From Sphaeroforma sirkka (lineage: Eukaryota > Opisthokonta > Ichthyosporea > Ichthyophonida), in assembly GCA_001586965.3 (NCBI GenBank), contig LUCW03001652.1, positions 1 through 30,000 on the forward strand: a DNA stretch of 30,000 bases, written 5' to 3'. The position numbers and the translations under genes are program-made. Numbering within the stretch: position 1 is the first letter of the stretch; the number at the start of each line of letters is the position of its first letter. This document shows, in pieces, positions 17,779 through 27,546 of this stretch. A model generated the notes under the pieces. It was not told the DNA's origin. It saw only the letters and a program-made list of their open reading frames with translations, and ran no database searches.

Positions 17779-20700
17779 CTGTTGGTCGACAACAAATTGG
17801 TGACAATGAGCGATAGCAAACAACTAAAACTCTTTAATTCAAAAGAGATTCATAGTGTACGAGAGAAACGGCGAGCTTGATAAAAGATTTAGGACACAAG
17901 GTGGATTTGTCAAAAGCCAACTAGGTATCACAAAAAAAATAATCACAACACACACTCAGCTTATCTTATAAACATTCTGGCACGGTGGCAGATTTATGGA
18001 GGATGTACAAACTGTTCTCACTAACCCATCATGCACATTCCGTGTATTTGCAGTGCAAACATACATAGAATTGCTTCTAAAACACCTACCTGTTGACAAT
18101 AGCCACGGCTCCCTTAGCTCCCATGACTGCAATCTCGGCATTGGGCCAAGCGTAGTTGATGTCTCCACGCAAGTGCTTAGAGCTGTAGTTGAATTCGATT
18201 TGAAATGTGAGAAAAGAGGCCACACGCAGTTGGTATTTATGTCACACGTATTGAATACAAGGTAAGTTAAAGAGGATGCTGCGCTCTCGGCCACATAACT
18301 ATGCGAAACACGCACAGACTGGAACTAACCGTCACCACCCGATAGGTACATGGCAATATAGCCCTAAAACGCTACATTGCCTGAAAAGTGATCATACGGA
18401 CGTCGACTTTGTATACAACCAAACAAAAACATTCACGTAAGCCAGACACAAACACCCAACCACATTCACACACAGACATACCTCATGACATCGTAAGCGC
18501 CTCCGTAAGCCTTGCGCGTGATGACCGTGAGCTTGGGGACAGTAGCTTCAGCGTATGCGTACAACAGCTTGGCACCATGACGGATGATACCACCGTACTC
18601 TTGCTTTGTACCGGGCAAGAAGCCGGGCACGTCCACAAAGGTCACCAACGGGATGTTGAACGAGTCGCAGAAGCGCACGAAACGGGCGGCTGATATGTGT
18701 GGGACGAATGGAGAAGAGTTTATGGAAGGTATGTGCATGGCATATAGGTGGCCTGTATGATATATATATGTACGAAGGCTTCCACAGTCAAGAAGATCTA
18801 GTGCGTAGATATATATACATATGCAAAACTATATCGTAGTATGATAAGGCTTTAAGCACGCAACTTACCCTTGACACTGGCATCAATGTCCAAACATCCA
18901 GAGGCGGATACGGGGTTGTTACCGACCACACCAACCGTACGACCCTCCAAGCGGGAGAAACCAACCACAATATTCTTTGCGAAGTCTTCCTGGATCTCAA
19001 AGAACTTACCATCGTCCATGACCTGAGAGCGAGCGTGAAAACGTGTTTGTTTGCATGAATACAGGACAGTCAAATTAACTACAGAGTTATTGATGTAGAA
19101 TCAGGGCTGGAGGTGTTTGGTCTGACCGGTGAGCTCATCAGATGGCATCAGCTTACGCACATACCTTCTTAACCACAGACTTCATATCGTATGCGAGCTG
19201 CGGGTTCTGCGGTACAATAGTCTTCAACGCAGGCACCATTCGGTTGGGGCTATCATCAGTGCGCATGACGGGAGCCTTGTCCTTGTTGCTTAGAGGCAGG
19301 TAGCTCACCATTTCGCGAATCTATAAACAGTAACCAACCGATACAAAGATCAGAATATATTTTTCGAATCAAGACTGCACATGTGGCAGTTGAGCACACC
19401 CGCCGTCCGTCAGAACCCATCAATAACGTTGACTCGTCACAAAGACATCTGAGCGCCATATATCAGCGATATCGTGACTAACTATATTCGCTAACGTACA
19501 TCCTGGGCCGGTTTGGTTGTAGAATGAGTCTACTTGCTGTTAAATAAAGAACTTATTCTCAGGTAATCTTTTCAGCACAGATATCCAAATAGCATCTACC
19601 CGCACGGTAAAGTGCACACACACGCGAGTAAACGCGAACGATGCCTGCCCTGCCTACCTTTAGAAGCGCGTCAACATCGTTCCTGAAGGCGTTGTGCACA
19701 ACTCCCGACTTGCGCGTGTGCACCTTGGCGCCTCCCAATTCCTGTTGTGTAATATCCTCGTTGGTAACCTGCGGAGAGACGGATCATAGTACTTGTTAGC
19801 TCTTCATCACATGGAAGTACCGAATAGCAATACTGTTTGTGATAGGCTTGGCTGGTGGTGCGTTTGTGATCTTCCGCATTTAGACTGACGGGACTGATGT
19901 GCCCAGTACCATGAGGGATATGTAGACAGCTCAAACCACAAAGCAGTCACCGGAGAAACTCCTTTCGGACGATAAATGCGAGCATGACTCGGATTCTATA
20001 AAACGAAAAATCCGGGTCTAGCAGACAAGCAGACAACACCCCCAGAGCACAGACTAATCTTAACACTGTACATCTATGACCCTATTTTAGCAACCCATTC
20101 TTAGGCAAACGACACACAACACACCTGCTTGACCACATCAGGGCCGGTGACAAACATATACGAAGTGTTCTCGACCATGAACGTGAAGTCTGTGATAGCG
20201 GGCGAATATACGGCACCCCCCGCACAGGGACCCATGATGGCACTGATCTGCGGCACCACACCACTGGCCAAGGTATTGCGCAGGAAGATGTCCGCGTAAC
20301 CCGCGAGCGAGTCTACACCTTCTTGAATACGCGCACCTCCGGAATCGTTGAGACCTGTCAAGTGGTGTGTGGGAGTATAAGGTGGTTGGCGGAGGACAGT
20401 CCTGTGCATATGCACCTGAATGGGTGAGTGGCGGAGATGTGCTCAGTCTATTATCAGCCTCCACTGCTTTAATTCGCACATAGGGTGGATTGATACGTAC
20501 CGTAAACAGATACAATCTGATGCGCAAGTTTCTGACATACATGAATCGGATTTGTATTTTACAGCTGTGTCTATATTGTTTAACGGCGAGCAATAACGTC
20601 CATTCATTTCACAACAGCAAATCATTACTTTGTCTGGTCTTCTCGACATTATCTTAGGCACAGACGTAGCGGACTTTACCTTCTCTACTGTAGTTCAGAC

Positions 20701-22836
20701 TAATGCGCTTGATTGAGTGTGTGAGCCAAAACCAAATACATCTGTACCCGTTGGACGTTGCTTCACTGCGCATCAGCATACCTCATCCAGTACTCAATCA
20801 GTAAATGCACCCTACCGATTACACAAGTACACCACACGATATAGCTAAATATCCATAGATCAGGCATACTCACAAACGACCAACACAGAACGCCTACTAA
20901 TACCAATAACAGGCGCGCCGATCTCGATAGCCAAATCCATAACCTTGCAGATCTTCTTGGCGTGTGCCGCGGAGAGCGAACCACCGAACACTGTGAAGTC
21001 CTGTGAGAACACATACACCAGACGTCCGTTGATCATGCCTCGGCCCGTCACAACTCCATCACCCACAGGCTGCATTAGGGGTATGAGATCCGAGTTTAAA
21101 ATGAATGTATTTATGTGCGTGGTATTGTGGATATCTGTTCGGGGTCCGGCTGGGATATAGATGAATCAGATGCACATCTCATGGAGAAGGCAAAAGAAAT
21201 GGTAGAGTCAGCTTGCACTGAGCTCTACAATTGAGCATGCATTGCGATATTGTCTTGGACGAATAATATATATATAATGAATAGTCTCCTGCGTGGCAAT
21301 TAACTATCGACCAGTCGGCACTCGCACTATCAAGTGAGAAACAAAGTCACACATTGTGTCGTAGCGTGGAGTAATGTGCTAGCTGCCACTTAGCAAGTAT
21401 ACGATTCGCATAAACACACTTTAATGTACTGCCCATGTACAGATGTAAGACATACGTACTCTGATGTACTACCTATATACAGATGTAAGACATCCACACT
21501 TTGATGTACCACCCATGTACAGATGTAAGACATCCACACTTTGATGTACCACCCATGTGCAGTTGTAAGACATACATACTTTGATGTACTACCCATGTAC
21601 AGATGCAAGACATCCACACTTTGATGTGCTACCCATGTACAGATGTAAGGCATAAATATTTTGATGTACTACCCATGTACAGATGTAAGACATCCACACT
21701 TTGATATACAATAATACACGCAGCCCAAGCCTACGAGTAGACAAACAAGAGACACGGACTCACAAGCAGGCATAAGTACATAAATCATCATCGGGTGTCC
21801 ATAGCGGTGATGGAAACATACAGAAAACACATACATACAATACAAGCCTAGACATTGCGCCACACACCTTCTGCTTCTCCATGCCAAAGTCCGTGCACGT
21901 GTGTTCCATGAGCATGTCTGTCTCTTGGAAACTGCCAGTGTCCAACAACACATCCAATCGTTCGCGAGCGGTGAGCTTGCCCTGTTATAGATACCATCGG
22001 GTGTACGCAGTTGGGACACAAGTATAAGTATGAGCATATCGGCTACAAAAGTGTAAACAGCTGAGGCGTCAGGACGAATATGTATAGTATGTCTTTCACC
22101 AGATAATGTACGTGACAGGACCCACAACGTATCCGCAACGACCGCCCCACAAGGCACGCACACGCTTAGTTGCGTGTACCTATGCAGTCTTGCTATCTGT
22201 AGCGTCTACGACGTATGTCTCATAACAGTTGCTGCGTATAACTATAACTGTTCGTACGCACAACGAGTAGCGCTTCACCCTGTCTGGATGTGACCCCGAA
22301 GACCTTTCACGCATACGACCGATCAGACCAATCGCTCTGCCTTGTTGTGCCGTGTGCTATTTAACTATGGCGTTTCCGCGCTGCACAATGTAGGTATATT
22401 ATTTACAGTAGGCTTCTTCGTCACACTTATATCTATACAATAGTTACACTACATACGTTGACGGATACGAGTGCCATAATTTTCTACATGCATAAAGTTC
22501 AACCACCCTGGTCGGGTATTAGGTAAAAGAGCCCGTTACCCTGATCACCCCTCGCATGCAACACCTACCTACACGTCACAGTAGACGCATGCAAACACCC
22601 CAGCCTTATCACACACAACAAATACATCTACACACACACACACCACGCAGAATCACCTTGCTATGCTGCGTGTCTATGCGCTTTTGTCCACCGCCTAATA
22701 ACGCCTCCTTGCGCTTTTGTGCTAGCTGTTTTCTGACTCGGATAGCTGGCGTGTCTGTCTCCACATGGTCAGTGGCAGCCGCACTTGAGTACCTAACTTT
22801 GTTGGCTGCGAGACGGGACGCGGGCAGTGCCTGGGC
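17583..22836 (-). CDS. PCCB: Propionyl-CoA carboxylase beta subunit (first exon not found)
   Basis: This is the beta subunit of mitochondrial propionyl-CoA carboxylase. It transfers CO2 from carboxybiotin on the alpha subunit to propionyl-CoA, giving methylmalonyl-CoA, in the matrix breakdown of Val, Ile, Met, Thr and odd-chain fatty acids. Ten exons (minus): 22657-22836, 21868-21981, 20904-21069, 20125-20354, 19658-19768, 19165-19320, 18869-19022, 18482-18689, 18090-18182, 17583-17778. All junctions are GT-AG and phases agree. The product is 535 residues, against about 539 for human PCCB. Visible motifs are [34 protein letters not shown], the oxyanion-hole segment [35 protein letters not shown], and the C-terminus WKKHGNIPL. 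The N-terminal segment is basic, with RYSSAA like a mitochondrial cleavage site, but no in-frame ATG is available and a TAG precedes it, so a start exon lies further upstream. It faces PCCA. Confidence 0.95.
18090..18182 (-). CDS. PCCB: PCCB exon: C-domain
   Basis: 93 bp encoding [20 protein letters not shown] and [11 protein letters not shown], with split codons at both edges (AG|C Ser upstream, AG|A Arg downstream). Acceptor TACAG; donor GTAGGT. Confidence 0.93.
18482..18689 (-). CDS. PCCB: PCCB exon: C-domain catalytic core
   Basis: Encodes [38 protein letters not shown] and [11 protein letters not shown], the second oxyanion-hole half. Acceptor ATCAG; donor GTATGT. Confidence 0.95.
18869..19022 (-). 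CDS. PCCB: PCCB exon: start of C-domain
   Basis: Encodes [19 protein letters not shown] and [18 protein letters not shown]. Acceptor CTCAG; donor GTAAGT; ends in phase 1. Confidence 0.93.
19165..19320 (-). CDS. PCCB: PCCB exon: inter-domain linker
   Basis: 52 codons from [18 protein letters not shown] to [10 protein letters not shown], linking the two carboxyltransferase half-domains. Acceptor TATAG; donor GTATGT. Confidence 0.92.
19658..19768 (-). CDS. PCCB: PCCB exon: end of N-domain
   Basis: 37 codons, [20 protein letters not shown] through NDVDALLK. Phase 0 at both ends; acceptor CGCAG; donor GTAGGC. Confidence 0.93.
20125..20354 (-). CDS. PCCB: PCCB exon: oxyanion-hole region
   Basis: Encodes [19 protein letters not shown] and [18 protein letters not shown], the most conserved catalytic stretch, ending GPDVVKQ. 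Acceptor GACAG; donor GTGTGT. Confidence 0.95.
20904..21069 (-). CDS. PCCB: PCCB exon: CoA-site region
   Basis: Encodes [25 protein letters not shown] and [17 protein letters not shown], the first crotonase-fold core. Acceptor TGCAG; donor GTATTA; ends in phase 1. Confidence 0.93.
21401..21710. repeat. 40-bp minisatellite in a PCCB intron
   Basis: AGATGTAAGA recurs at 21441, 21481, 21521, 21561 (one change), 21601, 21641 and 21681, an exact 40-bp period with about 7.5 copies. Units differ by a few substitutions. It lies in the intron 21070-21867. The overlapping 87-residue minus-strand frame is only the repeat read through. Confidence 0.95.
21868..21981 (-). CDS. PCCB: PCCB exon: start of carboxyltransferase N-domain
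   Basis: 38 codons, [18 protein letters not shown] through DFGMEKQK. Phase 0 at both ends; acceptor AACAG, donor GTGTGT. Confidence 0.92.
22657..22836 (-). CDS. PCCB: PCCB exon: presequence end and N-terminus
   Basis: This exon encodes a basic, Ala-rich targeting-type segment ([14 protein letters not shown]) and then [15 protein letters not shown]. The acceptor is TAG at 22837-22839 on the minus strand; CAG six bases in is an alternative. The donor after AAG is GTGATT. The 60 codons end in phase 0. The frame just upstream is closed by the same TAG. Confidence 0.85.
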
Positions 22837-23789
22837 CTATGGGATAGCGAAGTTGTATACGTTCATTACGCTGTGAGTATGACTGCATGTACGCGGTTGT
22901 TTGAATTCAGGTCGCTTGAGGTGCCCAGGTATAAAATGACAGGCTACGGTACAAACATGGATTTAAAAGTGGGGATGGGTGATGGGTAGACCTGCATTGC
23001 ACATTGAAAACAGTTCACTCTCGTGTATTTGACACGTACACAGTATAGGTTGCAACGGGTAGGAGCGTATAAATGACAAACACAAGAGAGTATCACACCA
23101 AACAGAACTCAAGGCGGAGAAGAAAGAGGGAGTATAAAGGTCCTCAGTGAGCTTCATGATCCACGTAATTGTACATATCAATATGCACCAGTTCACGGTA
23201 TTGTTTATACTCAAGTGATCATATGAAGAAGCGATTACAACTTTGTGTGCACAGGCAACGAACGGGATTTGCATGCAACTACGCGTGCATACCTGTGCCC
23301 ATTTACATATAATATGAAATGAGCAGATAAGAAGATACCCATTACTTAAATTAAAATTGTAATATATCCAGATCGTCATAATTAATATATTACATTTTCA
23401 CAAATAAAATGGATACATGCATTATCGGAGTTAGTATATAAGTAAGCATAACATATAAGTATCTACATATTTACACAAACACATTTGTATACCTACATAT
23501 ACAATGTGTATAAATCGTATGTACTTGCATCTACATATGTACGTGAAGTGTGATTCAAGCAGAATTTGGCATGATGTGTGTATACAGACGCAAATTTTGA
23601 TATCTATTTTTTCAGGTGATAAACACAACAGTTGAATTTTTGTGGTGCGTACCAGGACTGCTTTGGTGAAGTATACACATACACTAAAAAATGGGTTCTG
23701 AATTTTTTTATGTATTGCTTGTAAAGGCAAACATGTGCATTTGCAACTGTATACACAAAAACCATCTCCCCACCCAACCAAACCCACAC

Positions 23790-23791
<2 letters not shown>

Positions 23792-23846
<55 letters not shown>
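23792..23846. repeat. (AT)n microsatellite
   Basis: About 27 uninterrupted AT units in the divergent upstream region. Confidence 0.98.
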
Positions 23847-23849
<3 letters not shown>

Positions 23850-25423
23850 CAAATATGTATGCATAACACGCTTCATCTGAAACAACCCCCTAACATTAAT
23901 AAATACGGTATATACTAAACCTGTATCTTCAATAGGTTGAGCTTGCGTACGAGTTGACCAGTATGCCAATGCATGAGTGATAGACGAAGATATTCAGCAT
24001 GAAAATATCTGCGATAGACTCTTGCACGCTGTCAAGGCAACTAGCATATAAGTTATCCATAATCGATACAAAAAGATGTGACTATACTTTACCATAAAGA
24101 AATATTTGACTATACATTACCTTGAAGGCTGACCTTAGAGCTGGAGCTCTGATTGCGTATCTAAGCATACCGAAGGCGTTGTATGTTGCTCAAATGCTAT
24201 ACAACAAATATTTATTTATGTGCTCAATCCGATACAACCTAGCAAAGCACTACCACTTATCCAATGGCCAGCGTATGTATGTATACAGTATGAATAGTAT
24301 GCACAGTCTCTTGTACGGAAGTAGTTCTATTTTTTTTATTTACTTTTGACTGTAGTCGGAGCTACTAGTAGCTAGTAGTATGTAATCATAATTTTCTACT
24401 AGTAGTAGTAGAGAGTACCGAGTACTGCGAGAGTGAGACTGTGAGGCTTGACGAGTACGGGACCTGATGAAGCCCTATGTAGGCCCTAGTGTGTCCTCTT
24501 TCTGTGATTTGGGTGCATTCGTTTGACTTTTTAGAAATCTGATATGCTGTTTCAGCTCCAACTCCAACAGCGTCTGTCCTCACGTTTTGTATCCAATGGC
24601 CTGGCTCTATTTAAGCTACTGAAAATTATTATATCTAACAGCCAATAAGAATATTTATCAAATGGAAAAACCGAATGTTTCTCAAAACTCTAAAAGTTCC
24701 CGCCCTCAGCATAAAACACTAAAAGTTTCCGGCAACGGGAAGCGATAAACGTTTGATATACTCTCCCTTGAATCAGCCCAAAAGTGCCGCGTCACGGAAG
24801 AATTCCATGATGCAATCAAATCACACATGCAGAGGTCAGAGATCACAATTCACAACTACAGTATTTAAAAAAAAACAACAAATATTACCCTAAATTACAA
24901 ACTTCTGCTTCCAACGCAAAACAGTTAACACACTTGTGAGACTTTTTTCTGCAAAATACCGGGCGTCAGATTCTAGCCTTTTAGGTCCTTGGATCCGGGA
25001 TTCCACATATTTACACTCATACAGGGGGGTTTTACTTTTAGTTCCAGACGCCGAATACGACTCATCCACTCATCATTGTATTTACTGAGATTCTCTCATT
25101 TTGTTTCGATTCCAAATAAAAGTCCCAAATAAAATATTTTAGGGCAGCTGGTACAGTCCATACCAAGACCCAATTTGTAACTTTGACAGTCTGCATCTTT
25201 CGCAGAGGGGTCTGTAGTGTATATCATTGGCTGGCAGAGTGGCAGTTGTTGCTTTCTGATATACGCTGATACATCGAACTTCCCAGGGTTGTACGACCAA
25301 TCAGATCACCCAACAACGCATATTTTGACCCGCCCACGCGGACCAAAAAAGCACAGTCATAGGGAAATATTATATTTTATCTTTATTTGGTAGAAAGACA
25401 CGTAGAATTGCATTTGTAAATTT

Positions 25424-25459
25424 AAAAAAGAAAAAAAAAGGAAAAAAGAAAAGAAAAAC
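25424..25459. repeat. A-rich polypurine tract
   Basis: Almost pure A/G run (AAAAAAG-type units) in the divergent upstream region, about 0.5 kb before PCCA; possibly a nucleosome-poor element. Confidence 0.7.
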
Positions 25460-25951
25460 ACTCTTGTATGTAATACATACCTTGTATTCTTGATATTTTT
25501 AATCTATCCGATATTTTGTTCATATATATTTTTAAAATGAAAAAAAAAAAACTAAAGAGTAGTGCGGAGAAGAGGCCCAAAAACTATCAGGAGAGGTGCA
25601 CTTGCGCCGTGAATGTCTTTTAAAATCCTGCTGAGCCAGGAGCAATTTTTGTGTCCATAGTAGTGTTGTAGGCAATACCTGAGAACAATTTACCAGCTAC
25701 CACTGTGGTGGACGTACTGGGGCGAGTGTAAACAAAGCAGTTTACAATTACTACAGCTCAGCGGCCACGGTGCTCTAGTATCACCACACACTATACATAT
25801 ACATACGAAGGTGGATCTTTGCAAATCTCATTGACAAGTGGTTTGTATTGTGCATACTTTATACTAAACGATTCGCACTCCCCACGCACATACTAGTTAA
25901 TCCTTAGTCTACTAGTAACCCATCCTCTATTACCAGAGAGCGTTTGAAACT

Positions 25952-26062
25952 ATGTATTTGGCAAAGCACTCGTATAAGGTTGCGCAGGCCTTGACGGCCC
26001 GCAACAGCCGTTTCCTCTTCCCTGTGCTCAGCAGAGGCATCATGTCTGCCGCCGGGGAGGAG
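25952..26062 (+). CDS. PCCA: PCCA exon 1: presequence
   Basis: 37 codons from [10 protein letters not shown] to SAAGEE, rich in Arg, Lys, Ser and Ala with no acidic residue until the end, typical of a matrix-targeting signal. Donor GTACAT. Confidence 0.85.
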
Positions 26063-27414
26063 GTACATTCGAGATTATTGTGTTAAGTGTTATTGTTCCT
26101 ATGGTGGATATATGGTGAACTTGGAGATGCGCATGTTGGATATAGCAGATGTATGTATTGCATATGCATATGTTTATTATTGTTCCGGGGTGTCAGCATT
26201 TAAAAATGATTGCATATAAGTGTAGATATATGTGTTAGGTGTGTGTATTAGCTTCTTCGAGATTGTTGTATACTAGTATGGCTGGATGTACGCCAATATG
26301 TATGTGTTGGGTATGTGATTTCGTGTCCGAGAAGATTGGAGATTGTATTGTAGTATGGTGTATGTACGTAAGGTGCAAGTGTTGGATATGTATATCTGCG
26401 TGTAAGTATTCCTTTTCTGTATGGTTGTATACACATTTCCTGACCTGAGTGTTCTTTTCCATCGTCCCGCTGCAAACATATGGTAGCCATTACCTCATGA
26501 ATTGTAATGAGTTTGTCGAAGGCGTGCGCTGAACTTGATTCATATCTCATTGTAGAAAAGATCGTCTCGTTTTTGCAAAGCATTGCTCGTGAGAAAACTT
26601 ACACATCTCACAACTTTGTATACAGATATTATATCACTTCGCTATATTTAGATATGGAAACCATAGCGCGCCCAACCACAAATATTTAATAGTACTCTTG
26701 TATTCAGTTGCAATATATTTTGCTACCTTTCCTATATGTACTAATTGGCGAGCCCTATCATACAGCGAGCTGAGAAGATATTCAGCATAGTACAAGGCTA
26801 TGTACAAATGTGCACTATCAAAGATTTATATGTACAGACATGTACACGTAGGCACACACACACATACACACAATTGTACACGCAGACACACGTATGCACA
26901 GGTATATATATATATATATATATATAGTAAAATATAACTGTTCTTGTATCTATAAATGTCAATATGTGTATAAGTATTACATTAGTTCAATATATGTATG
27001 TTATATAAGATAACATACATGTATACATATATACATTTTATATATATATACATACACACACATGCTCACCAAACACATATACACACACACACACACACAA
27101 TACACACACGCGCACACATGCGCACGCACGCACACACACGCACGCACACATAACATGTATCATGCATATATATATATATATATATACATATACATATGCA
27201 TATATGCATACACATGCGCATACATGCGCTATACATACGTACATGCATACATACATCAACATATATTTATATATATATACATACATCTATATATATATAT
27301 ATATATATACATGTAGATGTAGACGTATATAAATACACGTACATACACACACACACACACATATATATATATAAATAAACATATATATACATATGTATAT
27401 ACTCATATATATTG

Positions 27415-27454
<40 letters not shown>

Positions 27455-27455
27455 T

Positions 27456-27546
<91 letters not shown>

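Larger units (their letters stand above)
22837..25951. promoter_or_regulatory. Divergent PCCB/PCCA upstream region
   Basis: This is the 3.1-kb interval between the first mapped PCCB exon and the PCCA start codon. It must include the missing PCCB start exon and its intron, both promoters and 5' UTRs. I could not place the PCCB start with confidence. Possible promoter motifs are a CCAAT box at 25297-25301 and a GC-rich CCCGCCCACGCGG at 25329-25341, about 0.6 kb before PCCA. An inverted-repeat-rich patch of TACTAGTAG motifs lies at about 24361-24415. No other gene is recognised. Confidence 0.45.

Noticed and set aside
21401..21710. CRISPR-like regular repeats
   Set aside because: The repeats are contiguous with no unique spacers, within an intron of a eukaryotic gene.
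22556..22876. 106-residue plus-strand frame
   Set aside because: It is the antisense shadow of the PCCB exon at 22657-22836.
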